A stretch of 18,723 nucleotides of DNA, from positions 1 to 18,723 of the forward strand of contig JBKPCD010000135.1 in the NCBI GenBank assembly GCA_046727175.1, read 5' to 3'. Source of the stretch: JBKPCD01 sp046727175 (GTDB lineage Bacteria > Acidobacteriota > Vicinamibacteria > Vicinamibacterales > 2-12-FULL-66-21). Of this stretch, positions 1 to 7,743 are shown in pieces. The translations under genes and the position numbers were made by a program. Position 1 is the stretch's first letter. Each line of letters starts with the position of its first letter. A model generated the notes under the pieces. The model did not search any database. It had not been told where the DNA came from and worked only from the letters and a program-made list of their open reading frames with translations.

Positions 1-2
1 AC

Positions 3-155
3 CAGAATGCGTGTGATGAGAATCCGACGGGAGCCGTTACTCGAAATGTCTTCGCCAATGATGTTCGGTTGGTCCAGAACACCACGACACCGGGGAACGG
101 CGACGAGCCCGGCTATTCGCTGACGGTCGCGGCGAACGGAACGATCAGCCAGTAG
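3..155 (+). CDS. C-terminal fragment of an unidentified secreted or pilin-like protein
   Basis: An open frame enters from the left edge and stops at TAG 153-155, giving about 50 residues that begin QNACDENPTG and end TVAANGTISQ. The composition is hydrophilic and rich in Asn, Thr and Gly, as in an extracellular beta-rich domain or the tail of a minor pilin. No diagnostic motif is visible and I do not recognise the family. The start lies outside the window. No clear terminator follows, and the next gene on the same strand begins about 130 bp downstream. The coding call rests only on an uninterrupted frame with plausible composition. Confidence 0.5.
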   Translation, partial: QNACDENPTGAVTRNVFANDVRLVQNTTTPGNGDEPGYSLTVAANGTISQ

Positions 156-286
156 CCGATTTTGCGCGGTCAAGAACTCGCCGAGCTGGATTGACCGCCA
201 GTTTCAATTCGTTACGCTCCAGCAACAATCGAGAAACATTCGCTTCGGACACTTACTCGTGACGGGGCCATCGAGAGGGCCGGTGG

Positions 287-1440
287 ATGCCCTTCGACCG
301 TTCTCACAGCAGAGAGCGAAGAATCGTGACGATTGTGCGACCACGCATCCAACCGTCGAGTCAGCCGCTCGGAACGACCGGCGAGCAGCGCCGTCGCTTC
401 CTTCTTCATCATGCGCCCTTAGCCCTTGGAAGCACGGTCGTCCTGGCTCTGTTCATGGGTCTTCCGCTCTTCGACGCCCACACGTATCGCCACGCAGACC
501 TTGTGAGCGGTCCGTTTCCCCAGGAGCGACGCGGGGGTGCAGCCGCGCAAGACGCCGCCGGCCTAACGGGACGAACCGATCACACTCGGAACCAGCACGG
601 ACAGATGCCTCACGCCGGAGGCCATGATGGACGGCCGGTTGACATTCAAACCCAGCCGACGGATCAGGAGAGGGACGAGACGACGCGCCACGCGAGGGAG
701 CAGACGGAAGAGGCAGCCGGCGGCGGCGACCACGGGGCCCCCACGGTCACAGTGGACATAGCGGTGCACGGCGTCGCGGCGAAGCAGGAACCACGCGTAC
801 CGCGCTTGGGGAACACGTCGCTGGCGATACCGATTCGCGGGACGACCGCCGCGACTTGTCTCGGTCACGCAGGATGCAGCAGTTGACCGTCGCCTCAGGC
901 TACTTGGGCCTGGGACTCCTCGCGGTCACGCTCCTCCTTGGGCCAGCCAATCTTCTCTTGCGCAGACGCAATCCGATCTCGAGCTACCTGCGTCGTGACG
1001 TCGGCATCTGGACCGCCATCTTCAGCGTTGTCCACGTGATCTGCGCAGTGCTGATACATGTCAGCCATGGCAGCGGCCTGCCTTCCAGCTTCGTGCACTT
1101 CTTCGTGGCTGAAGACGGTCGCGCGTTAACCAACAGCTTTGGCCTGGGGAACTGGACCGGGCTTGCTGCGATAGCAATCGTGCTAGGACTGCTCGGGACG
1201 TCGAGCAATGCCGCTCTGCGAGCACTCAAAGCGAGATCGTGGAAATCGCTTCAGCGCCTGAACTACGTGCTGTTCGCGCTCGTGATTCTGCATGCGTTCT
1301 TCTACGGAGCGCTGCTGCGAATGACATCCCCGTTTACCCTGCTTCTGATTCTTAGTGTGATCGCGGTGTTGGGCGGACAGGCAGTCGGGGCGTGGCTATG
1401 GCGCCGGCAGTACGCCGGCATCGCTGCTGCGGCACCCTGA
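287..1440 (+). pseudogene. Ferric-reductase-like transmembrane protein, frameshifted
   Basis: Two overlapping frames appear to encode one protein. The first (ATG 287, stop 884-886) has a basic start and one membrane helix (RRRFLLHHAPLALGS, then VVLALFMGLPLF), followed by a long hydrophilic His/Gly/Arg-rich stretch. The second frame is open from 643 to TGA 1438-1440. It carries about five helices with family features: RRRNPISSYLRRDVGIW, VVHVICAVLIH, NSFGLGNWTGL, KSLQRLNYVLFALVILHAFFYG. These resemble the ferric-reductase-like (haem-binding, MsrQ-like) domain, whose conserved helix histidines are visible. In relatives I know, the N-terminal helix and this domain form one polypeptide, so one indel between about 643 and 886 is inferred. 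Possible starts are ATG 287 (weak AGAGGG upstream) or GTG 329. Alternatively these are two real genes, the second starting at TTG 856 or ATG 874. The role would be haem-mediated electron transfer across the inner membrane. Confidence 0.6.
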
Positions 1441-1558
1441 AAGCCCTTTGTGGCTTACTCGCGATGCTCGTTGTCGGTTTCATTTGCCGGGGACCTGCTC
1501 GAGCAGCTCGGCGTCTTTCCCCGCGTCAGTATTGACCGGCGATCCAGGCGGCACTCCG

Positions 1559-2266
1559 ATGATCATGCCACCCCGCCTTCGCACGTTCGCGTTGACCGCG
1601 CATGTCACGTCCTCTGTTGGGTGGATCGGCGCCGTCGTTGTCTTTCTGGCTCTTGCGGTCATCGGCCTGACCAGCCCTGATGCGCAGACGGTGCGCGGCG
1701 CTTATCTTGTCATGGAGCCGGCCGCGCGGCTCGTCCTCCTTCCCCTGGCCGTCGCGTCGCTGCTCACCGGCTTTGTGATGTCGCTGGGCACGACGTGGGG
1801 CTTGTTTCGGCATTATTGGGTCGTGTTCAAACTTGTGATCAACGTCTTTGCCACGGTCATCCTGCTCATGTACATGGCGACGTTCAGACATATGGCAGGC
1901 ATGGCCGGGAATCCGAGCGTCAATCTAAGCGCAGTACGCAACGCTTCACCGAGATTCCACGCCGCGGTGGCCCTGTTGCTGTTGCTCACAGCAACCGTGC
2001 TCGCCGTGTACAAGCCGCGGGGCATGACTCCATATGGTCGTCGAAAGCTGCACCGACGCAGTTCGCTCGAGCGCCGTTCGGAGTCACGTGCCGTATCTTC
2101 GTACGCTGTCCCCAGGGGCGACACTGGTGATGGCACCAGCACGGAGCCCGATCGCACGTCGAGCACGACGATCCGCTGGCCACTGTACGTGCTGTTTGGG
2201 ATGGTCGCGCTGTTCATGCTCGTGGTCATATTGCACATCGCAGGCGGTGGACACGGTCACCACTGA
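1559..2266 (+). CDS. Five-helix inner-membrane protein (DUF2269-like) with His-rich C-terminus
   Basis: A 235-residue membrane protein. Helices fall at about residues 9-34 (AHVTSSVGWIGAVVVFLALAV), 54-74, 86-108, 130-150 and a last one near 205-228. The first four resemble DUF2269-type membrane proteins in which a helix-borne His and the SSVGWIGA motif recur. A polar loop of about 55 residues separates helix 4 from helix 5, and the protein ends HIAGGGHGHH, a plausible metal-binding tail. I chose ATG 1559 (ATG 1565 is close behind) because the open region upstream to 1448 lacks membrane-protein character; a weak GGCGG lies 8 bases before the start. The gene sits between the ferric-reductase-like gene and a two-component pair, only 8 bp before the regulator, so co-transcription is likely. 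The function is unknown. Confidence 0.7.
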   Translation: MIMPPRLRTFALTAHVTSSVGWIGAVVVFLALAVIGLTSPDAQTVRGAYLVMEPAARLVLLPLAVASLLTGFVMSLGTTWGLFRHYWVVFKLVINVFATVILLMYMATFRHMAGMAGNPSVNLSAVRNASPRFHAAVALLLLLTATVLAVYKPRGMTPYGRRKLHRRSSLERRSESRAVSSYAVPRGDTGDGTSTEPDRTSSTTIRWPLYVLFGMVALFMLVVILHIAGGGHGHH

Positions 2267-2274
2267 GCTCGCAC

Positions 2275-2982
2275 ATGACGGTTCAGCGATCTCCTCGAAC
2301 ACGCGTCCTCCTCATCGATGACGACGACAAGCTGAACACCCTGCTGGCCGAGTACCTCGGTCGCTTCAACTTCTCGGTTCGAACCGTCGTCCACCCGGAC
2401 GAGGGCCTTCACATCCTCAAAGTCGATCCGCCGGACATCGTGATCTTGGATGTGATGCTGCCGGACATCGACGGCTTCGCCGTGTGCCGCAAGATCCGTG
2501 AAAACAGTCGGATTCCAATCATCATGCTTACCGCACGCGGGGATGTCATGGATCGAATCGTGGGGCTGGAACTTGGAGCGGACGATTATGTACCAAAACC
2601 CTTTGAGCCGCGCGAACTCATGGCGCGCATGCAGGCCGTGCTGCGGCGAGGCGCTGGTACCGCGGCCGAGGACCGCGTCCGGGTCGGCCCGCTGGAGGTG
2701 AATTGGACGACGTCCTCGGCGCGCCTCAATGGTCAGGCCGTGCCGTTCACGTCGGCGGAATTCGAGCTGCTCGGCCTGTTAGTGCGCAATCGGGGTCGCG
2801 TCCTGAGCCGCGATCGCATCATGGACGAGACACGCGGGATTGATTGGGACGCGTACGATCGATCCATCGATGTCCTGGTCAGTCGTGTCCGACAGAAGCT
2901 CGGCGACGACCCAAAACAACCGGCCTTCATCCGGACGGTACGCGGACTCGGGTATAGCTTCATCGGAGGCGGCGATGAGTGA
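2275..2982 (+). CDS. OmpR/PhoB-family response regulator
   Basis: A 235-residue two-domain regulator. The receiver domain occupies about residues 9-122: acidic pocket D15-D18, phosphoacceptor D59 in VILDVMLPDIDGF, switch T86 in IIMLTARGD, and K108 in YVPKPFEPREL. The C-terminal winged-helix domain (about 135-232) has the OmpR pattern, with FTSAEFELLGLLVRNRGRVL, then RSIDVLVSRVRQKLGDD and FIRTVRGLGYSF at the end. Length and order are standard. It is expected to be phosphorylated by the kinase encoded immediately downstream, whose ATG overlaps this gene by 8 bp (ATGAGTGA). The context of copper oxidases suggests a metal or envelope-stress response of the CusR/CopR kind, but nothing in the sequence fixes the signal. 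The start ATG 2275 lies 8 bp after the preceding stop, with only a weak ribosome site. Confidence 0.95.
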   Translation: MTVQRSPRTRVLLIDDDDKLNTLLAEYLGRFNFSVRTVVHPDEGLHILKVDPPDIVILDVMLPDIDGFAVCRKIRENSRIPIIMLTARGDVMDRIVGLELGADDYVPKPFEPRELMARMQAVLRRGAGTAAEDRVRVGPLEVNWTTSSARLNGQAVPFTSAEFELLGLLVRNRGRVLSRDRIMDETRGIDWDAYDRSIDVLVSRVRQKLGDDPKQPAFIRTVRGLGYSFIGGGDE

Positions 2983-4276
2983 AATCGTGCGGCACCATCG
3001 TGTGCGTCACTCGGTCTTCGCAAAGCTCGTCGTAATCATGCTGGCAATGGCCGCAAGCCTGCTCGTGCTCGTGGCGGCGTTCTTCGTTCTGTACCTCGGT
3101 CCATTGATGAACGCCTCGATCGACGGGGTCGTGCACGAGTACGTACACGCCGTCGCCGCGACGGCGCCAGATTACGAAACCGCAAAAGAGATGGGCTCTC
3201 GTCTTGACGTGGCGACGCGGTACGAAGGACCCGATGGCGCGTGGACGACGGCAGACGGAATGCCCACTATCGCAGAGGCGGAGCGTCGTAGGCACCGGCT
3301 TCTCAGTGGCCGACACTACTACGTGGCAGCCGCACCAAACGGCGGGAAGTACCTGTTTGCCTGGGAGCTGACCGAGCGAATGCGTACCGCGCATCTTCTG
3401 GTGCCGGCAGTGCTATTGCTCCTGATGGGGACGGTCGTCTTCGCTGCGCACGGTTTCTTGAGACGACTGCTTTCGCCGTTGCGGTGGCTCGGCGCCGGCG
3501 TCGCGGGTTTGAGCGAAGGTCATCTTGACGTCGTCGTGCCGAAGCGTTCCGCCGACGAATTCGGTGCGTTGACCGATGCGTTCAATCAGATGGTCGGCCG
3601 GGTCCGTGAAATGATCGCCGCCCGCGATCAGCTGCTGCTCGATGTCAGTCACGAGCTCAGGTCGCCGCTGACTCGCCTGAAAGTTGCCCTGGAGCTCGTC
3701 GCCAATCCGGACATGAAGGCTCGTATGGCGGACGATGTGACCGAGATGGAGATCATGATCGGTGAGCTGCTTGAACTCGAACGACTACGCGACGCCCGTG
3801 GCATCACCACCACGCGTCAGAACGTGGTCTCGCTTCTCGGCGAAGTCGCCAAGAACTTCGACGGGCGTCCACCGGGCGTTCGAGTTCGTTCGACGATACC
3901 GGAGATCGTCGTCGACGTTGACGCGGACAGAATGCGAACGACGATTCGAAACCTCCTCGAGAATGCGTTCAAGTACTCGCTGCCTGACAGCGGGCCCGTC
4001 GAAATCTCTGCGGAGCAGCACGGTGATGTGGTCGTCATCCGCGTCACGGACGATGGCGTCGGGATTCCTGAGAGCGATGTTGCGCATGTCTTCGAGCCAT
4101 TCTTCCGTATTGATCGCTCCCGATCAAAGAGTACCGGTGGGTACGGCCTCGGTCTCAGCATCTGCAAGCGCGTGATGGAGGCTCACGACGGGAGCATCAC
4201 CGTCGAGCGTCACCCAGACCGCGGAACATCGTTTGTACTGACGTTCCCAGCAACCGCCTTAGCGAGAACCGCGTAA
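2975..4276 (+). CDS. Membrane sensor histidine kinase (HAMP-HisKA-HATPase_c)
   Basis: A 433-residue kinase. Transmembrane helix 1 is at about 16-42, followed by a short periplasmic sensor region (about 43-138) containing several His (HEYVHAV, RRRHRLLSGRHYY). Helix 2 is at about 140-160 and HAMP at about 161-213 (P-x-RWLGAGV, DEFGALTDAFNQM). The dimerisation helix carries the phosphoacceptor H226 in DVSHELRSPLTRLK. The ATPase domain shows the N box (N326 and N330 in RNLLENAFKYS), G1 (DDGVGI near 359-364), the F box (FEPFFRIDRS) and G2 (GGYGLGLSI, 388-396). All catalytic boxes are intact. ATG 2975 is chosen over longer in-frame extensions because GGAGG sits five bases upstream and the start overlaps the regulator stop. 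The kinase probably autophosphorylates in response to a periplasmic cue and passes phosphate to the regulator. The ligand is not identifiable; metal is a guess from neighbours. Confidence 0.95.
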   Translation: MSEIVRHHRVRHSVFAKLVVIMLAMAASLLVLVAAFFVLYLGPLMNASIDGVVHEYVHAVAATAPDYETAKEMGSRLDVATRYEGPDGAWTTADGMPTIAEAERRRHRLLSGRHYYVAAAPNGGKYLFAWELTERMRTAHLLVPAVLLLLMGTVVFAAHGFLRRLLSPLRWLGAGVAGLSEGHLDVVVPKRSADEFGALTDAFNQMVGRVREMIAARDQLLLDVSHELRSPLTRLKVALELVANPDMKARMADDVTEMEIMIGELLELERLRDARGITTTRQNVVSLLGEVAKNFDGRPPGVRVRSTIPEIVVDVDADRMRTTIRNLLENAFKYSLPDSGPVEISAEQHGDVVVIRVTDDGVGIPESDVAHVFEPFFRIDRSRSKSTGGYGLGLSICKRVMEAHDGSITVERHPDRGTSFVLTFPATALARTA

Positions 4277-4720
4277 AGCACCATGCAACACGCCGCGAAG
4301 TGTCGTCGGCCCTGGTCCCGCCAGGCGCCCTAAAAGCCTTCATCCGCGCGTACCAGAGTGATCAAGAAACAGCACCGAATTGTGCCGGCTGACGCGCGCA
4401 CACACACACTGAGTGTCTGTTTGCCGCACCAGGACCATCAACTGATCGAACCACATCGCGATCGTGCTGCGATTACCCGCTGCGTAATCGGCTCTTACTC
4501 CCGCGGTAAGGGTTCCAGCGGCTCAGCTTTCTGGTCCTGCGCATCTTGACCGAATCATCAGCCTTTTGATGTCGCGATGTGTCATCGACCCGCGTTCGCG
4601 CGGCACATCGTTTGCGCGCTCGGCGGCGTTCCAGGATCGCGTGTCCGATGCGATCCGCCGACAGTCGTCACCGGGAGGAGGAGCAGCCTCGCTCAAAACC
4701 ACGTCAACAGGAGGCCGCCG
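4277..4720. other. 444-bp intergenic region between the sensor kinase and the copper radical oxidase
   Basis: I find no convincing gene here; the short open frames lack coding character or a ribosome site. Just after the kinase stop there is a weak hairpin, CCTGG-TCCCG-CCAGG at 4311-4325, with flanking GGC/GCC but no T-run, so it is a poor terminator. The main structure is the twin inverted repeat at 4470-4510, listed separately. A TTGACC at 4546-4551 could be a -35 element, but I see no good -10 at the right distance. A GGGAGGAGG run at 4673-4681 is too far from the start to be the oxidase ribosome site. A short CA repeat lies near 4400-4410. The region most likely carries the promoter and control sites for the oxidase gene at 4721. 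Confidence 0.6.
4470..4510. promoter_or_regulatory. Twin TTAC-N7-GTAA inverted repeats, candidate operator pair
   Basis: Two palindromic units of the same design stand side by side. Unit 1 is CGATTAC-CCGCTGC-GTAATCG at 4470-4490, with a TTAC-N7-GTAA core at 4473-4487. Unit 2 is CTTAC-TCCCGCG-GTAAG at 4494-4510, core at 4495-4509. The centres are 22 bp apart, close to two helical turns, so both would face the same side of the DNA. They lie about 210 bp upstream of the copper radical oxidase ATG and 35-75 bp upstream of a TTGACC sequence. This fits a dimeric repressor or activator bound as a cooperative pair, possibly the adjacent two-component regulator, though OmpR-family sites are usually direct repeats. 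Two consecutive RNA hairpins with 7-nt loops are an alternative reading. Confidence 0.4.
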
Positions 4721-7042
4721 ATGAAGACAGACAGGGTCGTGTGGGTTGTGGGTCTCGTCTGCGTGCTGGGATGGGTGACATTCGCATCCTGGTCGGGAGT
4801 ATCGGCGCAAGCGACGTTTCCCGATCCCAACGCCAACTGCCCGCGTGCGGAGTGTGGTCAGGTCTCTCCGCTGATTCCGATGCAAAGCACTGAAGCGGTC
4901 CACATGGGGCTCGTGTGGAAGAAGGATTCGGCCAACCCGAAGATCCTCTTTCACGCGAGATTTCCCGAGTACACGCCCAATGACATGGCCGATCCCGCAT
5001 TGATCGATCTCGCCATTTCCCTCGGCGCCTTCACGACGGGGGGACGGCAGTTCGACTCGTCGCTGCGCGATGTACTGCATGGCTTCGATCCGTTTCTGGG
5101 TCTCGGAATGTCGCGATCCGCCGATGACTCGTTTCAGCGGCTCACGTATGGTGGCTATCGCATGCGGCAGGGGCTCAGCCAAAGTGTCCCGACGCGCATC
5201 GTGGCGAACCGTACCATGGAGCGACAGCTCCTGTTCGACATCGCTCACCCCGACGCGTTCAGGAACAGTGGCAAATTCCACACGTCGCTGCTCGATGCGG
5301 CGGACTTCGCGATGAATCGCACAGCGTTCGCCGAAAACGGGTACTCCAAAGGGATGTTCTACAACACGTACTGCAACGCCCGCGTGACGCTCGCCGATGG
5401 TCGCGTGTACGTCTTCGGCGGGCATGACATGCAGAGCGACAACGGGCTGTACAAGGTCAACATCTTCGATCCGGAGACCGAGACCTGGATCAAACGACGC
5501 GAGCCCTGCACGCTCGCGAACTGGCACAAAGATCCATTTGGGCGGGAGCTGTTCAGCCGCAATTCGAATGCGCCCTTCTACGAGAATTGCGATCCTCGGG
5601 ATCAGCAGAGCACGCAGCCGTCCGAGCCGTCGGATCAGAAATACGCGCGCTGGTACCCGTCGGCGATTCCACTGCCGAACGGCTGGGTCCTGGTGGTCGG
5701 GGGCTTCGATCAGGACAACTCCGTGCCGCCGGATCCCGACCGTGTCGCAAAGGGTCGCCAGAATATCGTCCAGAACGATGCTGCTTTCACAGCGAGCCGC
5801 GTCAACCAGGTCGTCCCGGAAGTGTACGATCCGGTCACCGATCGAAACATCGCGCTCGAGAACGCGCGGATGGCGTTCCCGCTCTACCCACAGCTCGAAG
5901 TCGTCCAAACGGGGCCCGCGAGGGACGACTGGAAGGTGTGCACGTTCAACGGCGAGATCGATTTTGGCGAGGAAGCGATTCCAGGCGGAGCCAAATTCGG
6001 CGTCGGTGGTGGCGCCCCGGATTTTGAGAAGGGGACGACCTGGTGCCTCGACGTCCTGGCTGCAATGAAGGATCCAAATCGAAACGTCGTCGCCAAGAAT
6101 CACTGGACGCTGCTCGACACTGCGCAGGAGGTCCGGCCGTACTGTTGTCCGACGGCAACGATCATCGAGATCGACGGCGACGGCCAGACGGTTTCGCACA
6201 AGTGGATCATGATCTCGGGCGAGGATGCGAGTGGCGCGCCGACCGCGACAATTGAGGCGATCGACTTCGCCGAACCGATTCCTCGCTGGCGTCCAGCGGG
6301 CCAACTCGCGTACCCGCTGACCACCAGAAAGGCCGTCGTCTTGCCGGATGGGAAGGTCTTGCTCGGTCAAGGACTGAACCGCGGACTCGCGACTGTTGGC
6401 GATCCGGTGCTCGACTTCGAGCGCCGCGAGGGCCTTCGCTTCCACATGTACGATCCCGAGACCGGAGCAGTGACGCCATTGGCGAGGACGACGGTGTCAC
6501 GCGGACTTCACGGAACAGCCACGCTGCTGCCGAACGGCACCGTGTTTTTCGCTGGCGAAAACCGTGAAGCGCTGGTTCAGGCGAACGACCCGTCATTTCC
6601 ACTCACAACGAGCTACGCCGGTTTGCTTCCACGCGGCGATCCCGATCAGGGTGTACCGGTGGGTCAGATCTTCTCGCCACCATATCTGTTCAAGCAGGAT
6701 GGCACGTCTGCGAGTCGGCCAGTCATTACCGACTCTCCGACCGAGATTTCGTATCGAGGTCACTTCGAAATCAAAATCGAGGGCACGGTCGTTGACATCA
6801 GCTCAGTGGCGATTCTCCGAAGCGACCACAACACCCACAGCCTGACGGCAGGCGACCGGTACGTGAAGCTCGCGTTCGAGCACAAGGGTGACAAGCGCGA
6901 TGGCGAGCTCCGGGTCGTCTCTCCGAAGGTGCCCGCGCAAGCCACGCCAGGAATTTACATGCTGTTCGTTGTGGATCGGAACGGGGTGCCCAGCGTGGGC
7001 AAGAAGCTGGTGCTCCAGCCGGACACGAACGGGCGGCCGTAG
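4721..7042 (+). CDS. Secreted galactose-oxidase-like copper radical oxidase
   Basis: A 773-residue exported protein with a signal or anchor at about 7-29 (VVWVVGLVCVLGWVTF, then SVSAQ-like VSAQA), kelch-type propeller blades through the middle, and a C-terminal galactose oxidase-like (DUF1929) immunoglobulin fold at about 665-770. By my alignment to galactose oxidase, Cys228 corresponds to C218 (YCNARVTLADGRVYVFGG) and Tyr272 to Y312 (ARWYPSAIPLPNGW), the pair that forms the Cys-Tyr cofactor. His496 corresponds to H597 and His581 to H706 (NTHSLTAGDR). The axial Tyr495 position is L596 (RGLHGTATLLPNG). The family oxidises primary alcohols or aldehydes to give H2O2; the substrate here is unknown. 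Large insertions rich in Asp, Pro and Cys (about 260-310, 400-475) lengthen it beyond the usual. ATG 4721 is chosen because GGAGG lies at 4710-4714 and a signal peptide follows at once. A CHRD gene follows 29 bp downstream. Confidence 0.88.
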   Translation: MKTDRVVWVVGLVCVLGWVTFASWSGVSAQATFPDPNANCPRAECGQVSPLIPMQSTEAVHMGLVWKKDSANPKILFHARFPEYTPNDMADPALIDLAISLGAFTTGGRQFDSSLRDVLHGFDPFLGLGMSRSADDSFQRLTYGGYRMRQGLSQSVPTRIVANRTMERQLLFDIAHPDAFRNSGKFHTSLLDAADFAMNRTAFAENGYSKGMFYNTYCNARVTLADGRVYVFGGHDMQSDNGLYKVNIFDPETETWIKRREPCTLANWHKDPFGRELFSRNSNAPFYENCDPRDQQSTQPSEPSDQKYARWYPSAIPLPNGWVLVVGGFDQDNSVPPDPDRVAKGRQNIVQNDAAFTASRVNQVVPEVYDPVTDRNIALENARMAFPLYPQLEVVQTGPARDDWKVCTFNGEIDFGEEAIPGGAKFGVGGGAPDFEKGTTWCLDVLAAMKDPNRNVVAKNHWTLLDTAQEVRPYCCPTATIIEIDGDGQTVSHKWIMISGEDASGAPTATIEAIDFAEPIPRWRPAGQLAYPLTTRKAVVLPDGKVLLGQGLNRGLATVGDPVLDFERREGLRFHMYDPETGAVTPLARTTVSRGLHGTATLLPNGTVFFAGENREALVQANDPSFPLTTSYAGLLPRGDPDQGVPVGQIFSPPYLFKQDGTSASRPVITDSPTEISYRGHFEIKIEGTVVDISSVAILRSDHNTHSLTAGDRYVKLAFEHKGDKRDGELRVVSPKVPAQATPGIYMLFVVDRNGVPSVGKKLVLQPDTNGRP

Positions 7043-7071
7043 AGTTCAAGTAACGATGAAGGGAGGACACC

Positions 7072-7608
7072 GTGACCAGACGTGCCATCAGCGCAGGGAT
7101 TGTCTCGGCGGTCGTCGGCCTCGGAGCCTATGTCGGTGCGTTTCAAGACTCAAGGAGCGGTCCTAACCACGTCACAGGAGACCTGGACGGGTATCAGGAG
7201 AATCCGTCGATCTCGACGACGGGACGAGGCACTGTCGATTTGCGCATCGATGACGAGGCGCAAACGATCGATTTCGAGGTCACGTATTCGGGGCTCGAAG
7301 GGACCGCGACGGTGTCTCACATTCATTTTGCCAGGGAACGCGTCAATGGACCTGTTGTCGTGTTCTTCTGCGGCGGCGGCGGAAAAGGAGCGTGCCCGCC
7401 AGAAGGGACCGTCACAGGCACGATTACGGCGAGTGACGTACCGGACCCCGCGACGCCTGCACCTGGATCCGCAGCGGCGAATGGTCTGAACACCTTCGAG
7501 GAGCTCGTGCGCGCGATCCGTGCCGGGGCGACGTACGCGAACGTGCATAGCACCAACTGGCCCGGCGGCGAGATTCGCGGCCAAATTCACGTGGCAGACG
7601 AGCGATAG
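7072..7608 (+). CDS. Secreted CHRD-domain protein
   Basis: A 178-residue protein starting at GTG 7072 with GGGAGGA at 7060-7066 as ribosome site. A signal peptide spans about 1-24 (SAGIVSAVVGLGAYVGAF). The rest is one CHRD domain, first described in chordin and common in secreted bacterial proteins. Features are an N-terminal strand with the D-x-x-x-QENP type motif (residues 36-45), V-SHIHFA at 82-87, and the C-terminal YANVHSTNWPGGEIRGQI at 155-172. The conserved His residues (H83, H85, H159) could bind metal, but CHRD chemistry is not settled. It is 29 bp after the copper radical oxidase with no promoter between, so the two are probably one transcript and may act together outside the inner membrane. 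A strong terminator follows. Confidence 0.9.
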   Translation: MTRRAISAGIVSAVVGLGAYVGAFQDSRSGPNHVTGDLDGYQENPSISTTGRGTVDLRIDDEAQTIDFEVTYSGLEGTATVSHIHFARERVNGPVVVFFCGGGGKGACPPEGTVTGTITASDVPDPATPAPGSAAANGLNTFEELVRAIRAGATYANVHSTNWPGGEIRGQIHVADER

Positions 7609-7622
7609 GTTTTGGAGAAATG

Positions 7623-7655
7623 CGCCGCGGCCGGCCTTTGACGCCGGCCGCGGCG
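7623..7655 (+). terminator. Strong GC-rich hairpin terminator after the oxidase-CHRD pair
   Basis: A perfect 13-bp stem, CGCCGCGGCCGGC (7623-7635) and GCCGGCCGCGGCG (7643-7655), with the 7-nt loop CTTTGAC. It starts 15 bp after the CHRD stop, between two convergent genes. Only TT follows on the + strand and no A-run precedes it, so it is not a textbook intrinsic terminator, but stems this stable commonly end transcription in GC-rich genomes and may work both ways. Confidence 0.75.
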
Positions 7656-7743
7656 TTAAGTGCTGTCCGCCTGCCGTCGCGGTGAACACAACGACCGAGG
7701 GCGCTGCCGCGCCCCGGTTTCGTGAGTCGACCAGAACGAACCT

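Noticed and set aside
259..627. 122-codon open frame overlapping the first ferric-reductase-like frame
   Set aside because: Arg/Ser/Pro-rich product without hydrophobic segment; the alternative frame carries the family-like N-terminal helix.
4470..4530. Consecutive stem-loops followed by GGGTTCC, suggestive of a tRNA or tmRNA end
   Set aside because: No acceptor stem, D-arm or GTTCGAxxC T-loop can be folded; the palindromes are better read as DNA operators.
4358..4549. 63-codon open frame in the intergenic region before the oxidase
   Set aside because: No ribosome site, no recognisable motif, and it overlaps the twin palindromes; I treat the stretch as non-coding.
4523..6445. Long 640-codon open frame on the - strand
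   Set aside because: It lies antisense to the copper radical oxidase, whose frame has a signal peptide, ribosome site and family motifs. The antisense product is Arg/Val/Glu-rich low-information sequence typical of GC-rich shadow frames.
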